Assembly: GCA_030706685.1 (NCBI GenBank)
Contig: JAUZOA010000046.1
Location: 1-40,121, forward strand
Direction of reading: 5' to 3'
DNA: 40,121 bases
Source: Bacteroidota bacterium
Lineage (GTDB): Bacteria > Bacteroidota > Bacteroidia > Chitinophagales > Chitinophagaceae
Part shown: piece after piece, positions 21,649-30,162 of the stretch
How positions within the stretch are numbered: the stretch's first letter is position 1
Layout: each line of letters begins with the position of its first letter
Made by a program: the position numbers and the translations under genes
The notes under the pieces: generated by a model
Told to the model about the DNA's origin: nothing
Databases searched by the model: none
What the model saw: the letters and a program-made list of their open reading frames with translations, nothing else

Positions 21649-24471
21649 ATGCCAAAAGATAACTCTATTCAATCCGTTCTTATTATCGGTTCCGGACCTA
21701 TCATTATCGGTCAAGCCTGCGAATTTGATTATTCCGGCACACAGGCGGCCAGGAGCTTGCGTGAAGAGGGAGTAAAAGTGATCCTGATAAACAGCAATCC
21801 CGCGACGATCATGACCGACCCCATGATGGCCGATAAAGTGTACCTCTTACCGCTTAATGCAGAAAGCATCGAACAGATCCTGGAAGAAAATAAGATTGAC
21901 GCCGTACTTCCGACAATGGGCGGACAAACGGCATTGAATCTTGCCAAAGAGGCTGAAGACCTGGGCATCTGGCAAAAACATAATGTACGATTGATAGGCG
22001 TTGACATTAAAGCCATCAATAAGGCAGAAGACAGGGAAAAGTTCCGTCAGTGGATGATCGAACTTGGAGTACCGGTTGCTCCCGCAAAAACAGCTAACTC
22101 ATTCCTGGAAGGAAAGGAATTTGCCCAGGAAATAGGATTTCCATTGGTTATCCGTCCTTCCTTTACTCTTGGCGGAACAGGCGGAGGTTTTGTACATGAT
22201 AAGAATGAGCTTGATGAAGCATTGAACCGCGGCTTACAGGCTTCACCCATACATGAAGTACTGGTAGAAAAAGCAGTATTAGGCTGGAAAGAATTTGAGC
22301 TCGAGCTATTGCGTGATGCTAATGATAATGTATGCATCATCTGCAGTGTAGAGAATTTTGATCCTATGGGAGTACATACAGGGGATTCGATTACAGTAGC
22401 GCCTGCCATGACGCTTAGCGATACCGCTATGCAACTAATGCGCAACACGGCCATCAGGATGATGCGTGATCTTGGAAATTTCGCAGGTGGCTGTAATGTA
22501 CAGTTTGCGCTGAACCCTGATACGGAAGAGATCATTGCTATCGAGATCAATCCCAGGGTAAGCCGTTCTTCTGCGCTGGCATCGAAGGCAACGGGTTATC
22601 CTATTGCCAAGATCGCTGCGAAACTCGCTATTGGTTATACATTGGATGAGCTGGAAAACCAGATCACCAAAACTACCTCAGCCTATTTCGAACCCGCATT
22701 GGATTATGTGATTGTAAAGATCCCCCGCTGGAACTTTGATAAATTCAAAGGCGCTAATGATACCCTTGGATTGCAAATGAAAAGTGTGGGAGAAGTAATG
22801 GCAATCGGAAGAAGTTTTACCGAAGCACTGCAGAAAGCCTGTCAAAGTTTGGAGAACAATGCAGTGGGCCTGGCTACTTATGGTAAACAAATGCAGTTTG
22901 ATGAATTGCTGGAATATATCAAAACGCCAAAATGGGATCGCATATTCCGTATCAAAGATGCATTGATGGCCGGAGTTTCAGTAGGAACTATTTCTAAGTC
23001 AACTAATGGGATTGACCGCTGGTTCATCCACGAGATACAAAAGATTTGCGATCTCGAAAAAGAACTGGGAAAATATGACCTTGATTCCCTGCCGGCAGAA
23101 TTATTATGCGAAGCGAAAGTAAACGGGTTCAGTGACGAACAAATAAGCCGGATCATCAAGCATGGCAATGAAGAAGACGTTTATAACAAAAGAAAAGCAG
23201 CCGGTATAACAAGGGTCTACAAAATGGTAGATACCTGCAGTGCCGAGTTTGAAGCAAAGACTCCCTATTTCTATTCTACTTTTGAAGAAGGGCATCAAAA
23301 CGAAAGTAAAGTATCGGATAAGAAAAAGATCATTGTACTTGGTTCAGGTCCTAATCGTATCGGGCAGGGAATTGAGTTCGATTATTGTTGTGTACATGGT
23401 TTGCTGGCGATCAAAGAATGTGGCTTTGAAGCGATCATGGTGAACTGCAACCCTGAAACCGTGTCAACGGATTTTGACATGGCCGATAAATTATACTTCG
23501 AACCGGTTTACTGGGAGCATCTCTGGGAAATAGTAGAACACGAGAAACCGGATGGAGTTATTGTACAACTGGGAGGTCAGACCGCATTGAAACTCGCGGA
23601 GTTTTTACATAAGAAAGGAATCAGGATCATCGGCACTTCTTATGATAGTATGGATATTGCGGAAGACCGTGGCCGCTTCAGCGACAGGCTAAAAGACCTG
23701 GAGATACCCTATCCTGATTATGGAACGGCCTTTAATGTAGATGAAGCTATTTCGGTAGCCAATAAAGTGGGTTATCCTGTATTAGTACGTCCTTCTTATG
23801 TACTCGGCGGACAAAGAATGAGGATCGTGCTTAATGATGATGAAGTAGAAACCGCCGTAGTGAGTTTATTAAGACATATCCCCGGCAATAAGATACTGAT
23901 AGATCATTTTCTTGACCGTTGCCAGGAAGCGGAAATAGACGCCATATTTGACGGCGAGGATTTTCATGTCATGGGTGTGATGGAACATATTGAGCCGGCG
24001 GGCATTCATAGTGGTGACAGTAACGCGGTTCTTCCTCAATTCAATTTGTCGCCGCTGATCGTGCATACGATGGAAGAGTATGCGGAAAAAATCGCAAGGG
24101 AATTAAAGATCAAAGGTCTTATCAATATACAGTTTGCGATCAAGGACGGGAAAGTATATGTGATTGAAGCTAATCCAAGGGCATCACGCACCACACCTTT
24201 CATCGCCAAAGCCTACCAGATACCCTATCTCAATATCGCCACCAAGGTCATGCTGGGAGAAAAGAAACTGAAAGATTTCACCTTCGAAAAAAAGCTGAAG
24301 GGATTCGCGATCAAAGAGCCTGTATTCAGCTTTGATAAATTTCCCGGTGTCAGCAGGGAGCTGGGTCCGGAAATGAAATCAACCGGGGAAGCCATCCGCT
24401 TTATCAAAGATCTTCGTGATCCTTATTTCCGCCAATTGTATAAGGACAGGAGTATGTATTTGAGCCGGTAA
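21649..24471 (+). CDS. carB: Carbamoyl-phosphate synthase large subunit without allosteric domain
   Basis: CarB makes carbamoyl phosphate from bicarbonate, two ATP and ammonia delivered by CarA, feeding pyrimidine and arginine synthesis. The 940-residue protein has two homologous halves, each with a biotin-carboxylase-like N domain and ATP-grasp: GSGPIIIGQACEFDYSG and IRPSFTLGGTGGGF in the first, GSGPNRIGQGIEFDYCC and VRPSYVLGGQRMRI in the second. The chain ends at LGPEMKSTGEAIRF plus about 25 residues. The C-terminal MGS-like allosteric domain of E. coli CarB (about 140 residues, binding UMP/IMP/ornithine) is absent. From memory this shorter form occurs in other Bacteroidota. No carA is adjacent. 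Confidence 0.95.
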   Translation: MPKDNSIQSVLIIGSGPIIIGQACEFDYSGTQAARSLREEGVKVILINSNPATIMTDPMMADKVYLLPLNAESIEQILEENKIDAVLPTMGGQTALNLAKEAEDLGIWQKHNVRLIGVDIKAINKAEDREKFRQWMIELGVPVAPAKTANSFLEGKEFAQEIGFPLVIRPSFTLGGTGGGFVHDKNELDEALNRGLQASPIHEVLVEKAVLGWKEFELELLRDANDNVCIICSVENFDPMGVHTGDSITVAPAMTLSDTAMQLMRNTAIRMMRDLGNFAGGCNVQFALNPDTEEIIAIEINPRVSRSSALASKATGYPIAKIAAKLAIGYTLDELENQITKTTSAYFEPALDYVIVKIPRWNFDKFKGANDTLGLQMKSVGEVMAIGRSFTEALQKACQSLENNAVGLATYGKQMQFDELLEYIKTPKWDRIFRIKDALMAGVSVGTISKSTNGIDRWFIHEIQKICDLEKELGKYDLDSLPAELLCEAKVNGFSDEQISRIIKHGNEEDVYNKRKAAGITRVYKMVDTCSAEFEAKTPYFYSTFEEGHQNESKVSDKKKIIVLGSGPNRIGQGIEFDYCCVHGLLAIKECGFEAIMVNCNPETVSTDFDMADKLYFEPVYWEHLWEIVEHEKPDGVIVQLGGQTALKLAEFLHKKGIRIIGTSYDSMDIAEDRGRFSDRLKDLEIPYPDYGTAFNVDEAISVANKVGYPVLVRPSYVLGGQRMRIVLNDDEVETAVVSLLRHIPGNKILIDHFLDRCQEAEIDAIFDGEDFHVMGVMEHIEPAGIHSGDSNAVLPQFNLSPLIVHTMEEYAEKIARELKIKGLINIQFAIKDGKVYVIEANPRASRTTPFIAKAYQIPYLNIATKVMLGEKKLKDFTFEKKLKGFAIKEPVFSFDKFPGVSRELGPEMKSTGEAIRFIKDLRDPYFRQLYKDRSMYLSR

Positions 24472-24500
24472 GATACCCCCAACCCGTAAAGGGGCTTTAG
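24472..24500 (-). repeat. GC-rich palindromic repeat, copy 3 (after carB)
   Basis: Minus strand: CTAAAGCCCCTTTACGGG then TTGGGGGT. It begins at the base after the carB stop and has the AAGCC, C-rich, G-rich, TT, G-run layout of the family. Confidence 0.55.
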
Positions 24501-24543
24501 CGCATCATTCTAAAAGCAGATGATTTAATTTTACGGAAAGGCT

Positions 24544-24570
24544 CTAAGACCCCCCTTTAGGGGCATGAGG
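24544..24570 (+). repeat. GC-rich palindromic repeat, copy 4 (before dinB-like gene)
   Basis: Plus strand: CTAAGACCCCCCTTTAGGGG, with a degenerate end (CATGAGG). It is opposed to copy 3, about 45 bases away, so the two could pair with each other as a larger hairpin. Confidence 0.5.
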
Positions 24571-24602
24571 TATTTGCTATAATAAGAAAAATTAATGGGG
24601 AT

Positions 24603-25073
24603 ATGAATAAAGAAATTCAATCCATCATCCGCAACCTCCAAAATGTAAACAGCGGTGAGCCCTGGTATGGCCGGCCGGTTTATAAAATGCTGGAAGAAAC
24701 CGATCCTTCCATTGTATACAAAAAACCCAATGCGGATTCCCATTCCCTGATCGAACTGCTTTATCATATGCTCACCTGGGCAGAGTTTACCTTAAAAAGA
24801 ATGGAGGGCGATAAAGAACAGGATCCCGCTGCTTCTGAAAAAATGGACTGGAGGGACATTGATCCTGCTATCCACACCTGGGAGAAAGGATTGAAGGAAT
24901 TCAAACGCATACACAAAGACATCGTTACCCTGCTTGAAACAAAAGACGATGAATTTTTAAAAGAGATCGTGGATCACCGTAAGTATAATTTTCGTTTCCT
25001 GCTGAATGGACTGATACAGCACAATATCTATCATACCGGACAAATAGCGTACCTGGCTAAGAGTTTGGGCTAA
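24603..25073 (+). CDS. DinB-like four-helix metalloprotein
   Basis: A 156-residue protein of the DinB/YfiT-like four-helix bundle family. The helices include SHSLIELLYHMLTWAEFTLK and FRFLLNGLIQHNIYHTGQIA. The three histidines in YHMLTW and QHNIYH are the expected metal ligands. Members act as thiol-dependent transferases or hydrolases (for example with bacillithiol or mycothiol) or are of unknown function; no substrate can be assigned. It is cytoplasmic, with no signal peptide. It follows carB after a pair of palindromic repeats and may be transcribed from its own promoter, which I cannot identify. Confidence 0.88.
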   Translation: MNKEIQSIIRNLQNVNSGEPWYGRPVYKMLEETDPSIVYKKPNADSHSLIELLYHMLTWAEFTLKRMEGDKEQDPAASEKMDWRDIDPAIHTWEKGLKEFKRIHKDIVTLLETKDDEFLKEIVDHRKYNFRFLLNGLIQHNIYHTGQIAYLAKSLG

Positions 25074-25156
25074 GAGGAAAAAGAAAAAAAGAGTAAGACT
25101 GAAAAACAAGGCTTGTTGTTGAAACTACCGGGCTTTCTCTTTTATCCCTTAGTCCC

Positions 25157-27589
25157 CTAATCTTCGTCTTTCTTATCATTAATCTTCAGGAATGCGGCTC
25201 TTCTCGGCGCCGGTAGCGGAACATGATCTCCTTTCAATCCATACCATAAAACAGCGTTGAATTCCATATCCGGTATAGCATCCTCTTTGGTAAGATCGAA
25301 TTGTTCCGATCTTTTTTGCCATTCAGTCATGGCAGTATTCCTTATACCAAGGTCAATATTGGAAGGAACAGAAACAAAAGGACTAAGATCAGCAGTAGTA
25401 GTAAAACAGCGCCACATAGGCTCTGCTGCCGCATCATATTGTGTCATCGGGGGCAGGCCGAGTATTAATTCCATTGTTCTTAACATCGAGGTGGTCGAAT
25501 ACATTGTGTGATCAACGAATTTTCTTTTTACGAAACCACCGGCAATATAAGCTGAAGTGCGGTGCGCATCTACATGGTCGGGACCATTCTGGGCATCATC
25601 TTCTACAATGAATATTGCAGTTTCTTTCCAGATAGGGCTTTTACTCAGGTATTCGACAAACAACCCAACGGCCCAGTCATTATCAGCAACATGGACAAAC
25701 GGAGTCGGTCTTCCTTTTTTTAAGCCCTCGGTATGATCATTAATAAAACGTAAAGAATTGAAATGCGGCACTGCATTCTTTGCCAGCAGTGAATCAAATT
25801 CTTTTTTCCATTGATAGAACCGCGTAGTATCTCTTACTGTCTGGTCCCAGCTGGTAAAATAGGGGCAGAAATGATTTTCCAGAATGGGTATATTCGCCTT
25901 ATAGTTATCTGCAAATTCTCCGTATGTCCTGTAGCTGACGCCCGCTCTTTTGCAATCATCCCAGATGAACCCTCCTTTATTATTAGCAATAGCCCTTGTA
26001 CCCTCTGCATCATAATTACCACCGCGATGGCCATAGTTGGTGGGCCAGTTTTTTTCCAGGTAATCGGTAGCGTATGCACCCATGCTCCAGTTGTGTCCGT
26101 CGGCGCTTACTTCACCATCACAATAAAAATTATCCAGCAATACAAACTCAGTTGCAAGTTTATGTTGATTGGGGGTGATATGTTTTCCAAATAAAACCAA
26201 TGATGTATCGCCATTGCCTCCCGGGATATCTCCCAGCACCTGGTCATAGGTTCTGTTCTCTTTAATAATATAAAAAACATATTTAACCGGCGATTTTTCA
26301 CCTACTTTCATGGGAACGGGATTGCCGGTTTCGCCTTTTGAACTCAATTCTTTTTCTTTTGAATAAGGAGTGTTTTGGTAAACCGCCCGGGAGTAGATAC
26401 CAAGTTGTTGTTCGGAAGGCTCAGGAATAATGCTTAGTGTTCCTTTAAACAGCCCGGCAATATATTCTACCTTGCTTTGGTTTGCCCTGTAATCTCCTTG
26501 CCGGTAACTCACTTCCTGTTCTTTTTTGGTAGGATCAGGCCCTTTTACATTTGGCCTGGATGAAAACCCCTTCCCATTCGATACATAAATTTTTTTACCG
26601 ATCACTTTTACATTCGTGGGATACCATCCTGTCGGAATAAAACCCCTGCTTTTACTAAAGCCCGGTTGGCTGATATCAAAAACAGCAAGACAGTTATTAT
26701 CAGCATTGGCCACATATAATGTCTTTTCATCCTGGCTTAATGCCACTCCATTGGAAGTAGATCCACTGGGCGCATTTGGGTATAGCGCCGCATTCAGCGT
26801 TTCAATCACTTTTTGTTGTTGTACATCAATCACCGAAACAGAATTATCATTGGCATTGGCTACAAAGAGATAACTGCCATTTTTTGTTAAACACATTTCA
26901 TTGGGATTGTCCCCAACGGGTATTGTCGTTATAAATTGCTGTTTCATGGCATCAAAGACCAAAACTTTATCACAGCCCCAGCAAGTGATATAGAGCGTTT
27001 TTTTATCAGGTGACAAAAGACAGGTATACGCTTCCGCTTCCAGCTTGTAGGAAGTCTTTATTTTTTTGGTAGCAAGATCTATGATATAAAGAGAATTATT
27101 TTCCTTCGTCACCACGTACAGGATCTTTTTGCTGTCGTCTATTTCAATCCCGGCCGGGGAGATTTTTTCGGGCCATTTTTTGCCAAGAATAATACTGTCT
27201 TTCAATACCAGCTTGTTATTCAGGACAGCATATTCCAATATCCAATTATCATTCCCGCCGGAAGCGTATAAAAATTTTTCATCGGCCGTGAATTTCAAAC
27301 CATACCATGATTTTGGGATGACAACATTGTCCAGCGCCCTGCCTGATTGTGGATTTATTAGCTGCAGCGACTGTATGCTCTGTCCATTATTGGTAACGGC
27401 GATATACTTTTTCGAAGATGATACGGCGATATTCAGCGGCAGGTCGCCAAGCGGAAGGCTTTCCCCTGCGGGGGTCAGGCTCCATCCGTTGGGCAAGCCG
27501 ACCCTGGTTGCATTCAACTCCTTCAATGTTTGAGAACAGGAAACGGATGTAACGAGGACAAATATTAACAGGAGAACGGGATTTCTCAT
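25157..27589 (-). CDS. Beta-propeller and phosphoesterase (alkaline phosphatase superfamily) lipoprotein
   Basis: An 810-residue exported protein. Residues 1-19 form a lipoprotein-like signal (LLLIFVLVTSVSC, with Cys19 as a likely lipid site). Residues about 30-370 are a YVTN/cytochrome D1-type seven-bladed propeller, with repeated motifs such as FLYASGGNDNWILEY, KTLYITCWGCDKVLVFDA, YLFVANANDNSVSVID and TLYVANADNNCLAVFD. Residues about 430-780 are a phosphoesterase domain starting PVKYVFYIIKENRTYDQVLG, with FYCDGEVSADGHNWSMGAYA, IFIVEDDAQNGPDHVDAHRT and further metal-ligand-type Asp/His. It may hydrolyse phosphate esters or phospholipids at the cell surface or periplasm; the substrate is unknown. 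It is monocistronic with a good promoter. Confidence 0.9.
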   Translation of the reverse strand: MRNPVLLLIFVLVTSVSCSQTLKELNATRVGLPNGWSLTPAGESLPLGDLPLNIAVSSSKKYIAVTNNGQSIQSLQLINPQSGRALDNVVIPKSWYGLKFTADEKFLYASGGNDNWILEYAVLNNKLVLKDSIILGKKWPEKISPAGIEIDDSKKILYVVTKENNSLYIIDLATKKIKTSYKLEAEAYTCLLSPDKKTLYITCWGCDKVLVFDAMKQQFITTIPVGDNPNEMCLTKNGSYLFVANANDNSVSVIDVQQQKVIETLNAALYPNAPSGSTSNGVALSQDEKTLYVANADNNCLAVFDISQPGFSKSRGFIPTGWYPTNVKVIGKKIYVSNGKGFSSRPNVKGPDPTKKEQEVSYRQGDYRANQSKVEYIAGLFKGTLSIIPEPSEQQLGIYSRAVYQNTPYSKEKELSSKGETGNPVPMKVGEKSPVKYVFYIIKENRTYDQVLGDIPGGNGDTSLVLFGKHITPNQHKLATEFVLLDNFYCDGEVSADGHNWSMGAYATDYLEKNWPTNYGHRGGNYDAEGTRAIANNKGGFIWDDCKRAGVSYRTYGEFADNYKANIPILENHFCPYFTSWDQTVRDTTRFYQWKKEFDSLLAKNAVPHFNSLRFINDHTEGLKKGRPTPFVHVADNDWAVGLFVEYLSKSPIWKETAIFIVEDDAQNGPDHVDAHRTSAYIAGGFVKRKFVDHTMYSTTSMLRTMELILGLPPMTQYDAAAEPMWRCFTTTADLSPFVSVPSNIDLGIRNTAMTEWQKRSEQFDLTKEDAIPDMEFNAVLWYGLKGDHVPLPAPRRAAFLKINDKKDED

Positions 27590-27901
27590 GAGATTTTTAT
27601 TATAAAGCGATAAAGATAAACAAATATAAAAGGGAGCACGTCAAGACAAAGAAAGATAAGAGAAGATTAATATGGCGTTAATATAAAAAACAAGCAGGGT
27701 GGTAAAGGGTGACGCTCACTGGTTTTTTTGTATGTCTCATACTGAAATAGGCATGAGTCAACCCGGGCTTAATGAAAAGCTAAATGGGTCATTGCCTTCG
27801 CCCCGGTATACAAAATACCCGGCAACCCGTCTTCATTAAAAAAGCTCTCCAATAGTTTTTTTTCCTGTGGCAATGATCCGTAATTGATATTGTTTGCATA
27901 C
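27590..27901. other. Divergent intergenic region between phosphoesterase gene and comEC
   Basis: About 310 bases. It holds the minus-strand phosphoesterase promoter at its left end and a possible variant plus promoter (GATATTGTTTG, near 27886-27896) just before the comEC ATG. The middle (27660-27860) shows no gene, RNA or clear repeat to me. Confidence 0.5.
27621..27650 (-). promoter_or_regulatory. Promoter of the phosphoesterase gene
   Basis: Minus-strand TATATTTG (27621-27628) matches TAnnTTTG and is preceded by TTTG (27647-27650) with an 18-base spacer, close to the Bacteroidota consensus arrangement. Confidence 0.7.
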
Positions 27902-30004
27902 ATGGCTGAACAGGCGGTTTATTTCTGGCGGAAGACCCCTTTTATACGTTTGCTGGTACCTCTCGCGGCCGGTATTATCCTGCAATGGCATTGGCCGGTA
28001 TCGTTGATTACCTGTTGGATACTGCTGGTTTTTTGCCTTGTTGCCGGTATCTCTTTTTCTCTCCTGTCTTTTTTTTATCGCTATAGATTTGGTTGGCTGA
28101 ATGGCATAGGTTTTACCATGGCTTTTCTCTGTGTTGGAGCAATACTGACCGGGTATAAGGATATCAGATATAGCAACAGGTGGTTTAGAAATTTTTATAC
28201 AGAAAATACTTGCATGATCGTTTCGCTGGATGAGCCATTGGTAGAAAAAACAAAATCTTTCAAAACCAATGCCGATGTCCTGTATATTCTCAAAGACGGA
28301 AAGAAAATAAAGGTAAAAGGAAAGATCATTGTTTATTTCAGGAAGGACCAGCCGGATTCCTTGCTTCACCTTCTTGATTACGGAACAGAGCTTATTCTCA
28401 ATAAACCGCTGCAGGAAATAAAAAGTCCCGGCAATCCGGCCGGTTTTGATTATAAGCAATATTGTCTATTCCAGGGGATCACTCACCAGGTTTACCTGCA
28501 ACGGGGCGAATTTGAGGTCACAGGCACGAAAGAAAAGAGTTTAATAAACAGCCTTCTTAATGCCATACAGGAAAAAGTATTGCGCATACTCAGAACCAAT
28601 ATTAAAAAAGAAAAAGAAATGGGTTTGGCTGAAGCGCTGCTCATTGGCTACAAAGACGACCTGGATAAATCGCTGGTGCAATCTTATTCCAACACAGGGG
28701 TTGTGCATATCATCGCTATTTCAGGAATGCACCTCGGGTTAATTTACTGGTTACTGGTACAATTGCTCAGGCCATTACGAAGAATAAAATATACCCGCTT
28801 ATTGCAACCCATCTTTATCATTTCGGGTTTATGGCTTTTTAGTTTGCTGGCGGGAGGGCAACCATCGGTGTTCCGGTCAGCCGTCATGTTCACCTGTATC
28901 GTGGCCGCGCAGTCCTTTAAAAGAAAGGGCTCTATCTATAATACGCTGGCTTTTTCCGCTTTTATTTTATTATGCTATGATCCTTTCTGGCTATGGGATG
29001 CCGGTTTCCAGCTCTCTTATTCAGCAGTAGTCAGCATCGTTATTTTTATGAAACCAATTTATAATTGGTTTGACATAAAAAATAAACTGCTTGATCTTGT
29101 TTGGAAATTAAACGCAGTAAGTCTCGCGGCGCAGATACTGACGGTTCCTTTCAGCCTTTATCATTTTCACCAATTCCCGGTTTATTTCCTGCTGACGAAC
29201 TTTATGGCGGTTCCGCTGTCAAGCATCATCGTATTGGGAGAAATACTGCTCTGTGGCATTTCATTTATTCCGTCGCTGGCGGTGATTGTTGGAAAGATCC
29301 TGTTGTGGCTGATCCGTTTGATGGATAATTATGTTCAGCGGATTGAATTATTACCTTTTTCCTTATGGGATGGGCTGCAAATCAATATTAGCCAGGCCAT
29401 ACTTCTTTTTGCAGTAGTAGCGGGTATAAGTTACTGGCTCATGGAAAAAAGAAAATATGGCCTGGTGATTACCCTGGTTGCTCTCATCGGTTTCTTTTCG
29501 ATAAGGTCTTATTCGTTCCTGCAGGCTGGCCAACAGCAAAAAATAATTGTATATAATGTTCCTCAACACTGCGCCATTGATTTTATAGATGGAAGAAACT
29601 ATATATTTTACGGCGATGCGGATTTACAGTCAGACGATTTTGCCAGGAATTTTAATCTCAGGCCATCCCGGGTACTGAATCGTGTTTCTTGTGTATCAGC
29701 TATAAAAGACCTTTTTTGTTATGATAAATATGTGATCTATAAAACTAAAAGGATTTTATTTATTGATACGACCATTTCATTTTCAGCGCCGGCTAAAAAA
29801 TATGCTATTGACCTGCTCATAATTTCTAAGAACCCAAAATTATATATGGCCAAACTGGCAACTATTTTCAGGATCAGGCAGGTTGTTTTTGATGCTTCTG
29901 TCCCTTACCGGAAGCTGGCCTATTGGAAGAAGGATTGTGATTCTCTTCATATCCCTTACCATAATGTGAATGAAAAAGGCGCTTTTGTGATGAACCTTAA
30001 TTAA
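27902..30004 (+). CDS. comEC: ComEC/Rec2 family DNA uptake channel protein
   Basis: ComEC forms the inner-membrane channel that takes single-stranded DNA into the cytoplasm during natural transformation. ATG at 27902 gives 700 residues; the frame is open from a TTG six codons earlier. The N-terminus has membrane helices (LLVPLAAGIILQWHWPVSLI) and a DUF4131-type soluble domain (about 90-220, including PGNPAGFDYKQYCLFQGITH). The competence domain follows, with the signature HIIAISGMHLGLIYWLLVQL, then LAGGQPSVFRSAVMF and many helices. The last 170 residues occupy the place of the metallo-beta-lactamase domain, but no HxHxDH motif is present (IDFIDGRNYIFYGDADLQSD), so this part is probably inactive. 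Other competence genes are not in the window. Confidence 0.9.
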   Translation: MAEQAVYFWRKTPFIRLLVPLAAGIILQWHWPVSLITCWILLVFCLVAGISFSLLSFFYRYRFGWLNGIGFTMAFLCVGAILTGYKDIRYSNRWFRNFYTENTCMIVSLDEPLVEKTKSFKTNADVLYILKDGKKIKVKGKIIVYFRKDQPDSLLHLLDYGTELILNKPLQEIKSPGNPAGFDYKQYCLFQGITHQVYLQRGEFEVTGTKEKSLINSLLNAIQEKVLRILRTNIKKEKEMGLAEALLIGYKDDLDKSLVQSYSNTGVVHIIAISGMHLGLIYWLLVQLLRPLRRIKYTRLLQPIFIISGLWLFSLLAGGQPSVFRSAVMFTCIVAAQSFKRKGSIYNTLAFSAFILLCYDPFWLWDAGFQLSYSAVVSIVIFMKPIYNWFDIKNKLLDLVWKLNAVSLAAQILTVPFSLYHFHQFPVYFLLTNFMAVPLSSIIVLGEILLCGISFIPSLAVIVGKILLWLIRLMDNYVQRIELLPFSLWDGLQINISQAILLFAVVAGISYWLMEKRKYGLVITLVALIGFFSIRSYSFLQAGQQQKIIVYNVPQHCAIDFIDGRNYIFYGDADLQSDDFARNFNLRPSRVLNRVSCVSAIKDLFCYDKYVIYKTKRILFIDTTISFSAPAKKYAIDLLIISKNPKLYMAKLATIFRIRQVVFDASVPYRKLAYWKKDCDSLHIPYHNVNEKGAFVMNLN

Positions 30005-30006
30005 GT

Positions 30007-30014
30007 TAGTTTTG
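30007..30014 (+). promoter_or_regulatory. TAGTTTTG promoter -7 box (purH)
   Basis: TAGTTTTG fits TAnnTTTG, just after the comEC stop and 148 bases before the purH ATG, with a hairpin repeat between. Confidence 0.4.
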
Positions 30015-30038
30015 CGGCTCCTAACGAGAAGCTGTTTC

Positions 30039-30119
30039 ATCCCGCTAAGCCACAAAGGGCACTAAGAAAAATACAGGTTTACAATTATTGACTTTGTGTT
30101 TGTCGTGTCTTTGCGGGAT
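30039..30119. repeat. Imperfect inverted repeat in purH leader
   Basis: ATCCCGCTAAGCCACAAAGG (from 30039) is mirrored by a second arm ending TCTTTGCGGGAT at 30119; the reverse complement of that arm begins ATCCCGCAAAGACACGACAA. The loop is about 25 A/T-rich bases. The ACACAAAG-type text recalls dispersed repeats in related genomes. Confidence 0.65.
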
Positions 30120-30162
30120 AAGGAACGAGACTTTTATTGCAGCCGCAAATTAACTTCAGTAC

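Noticed and set aside
21456-21662. Plus-strand frame before carB
   Set aside because: It overlaps the promoter, repeat copy and the carB start; composition is that of a leader.
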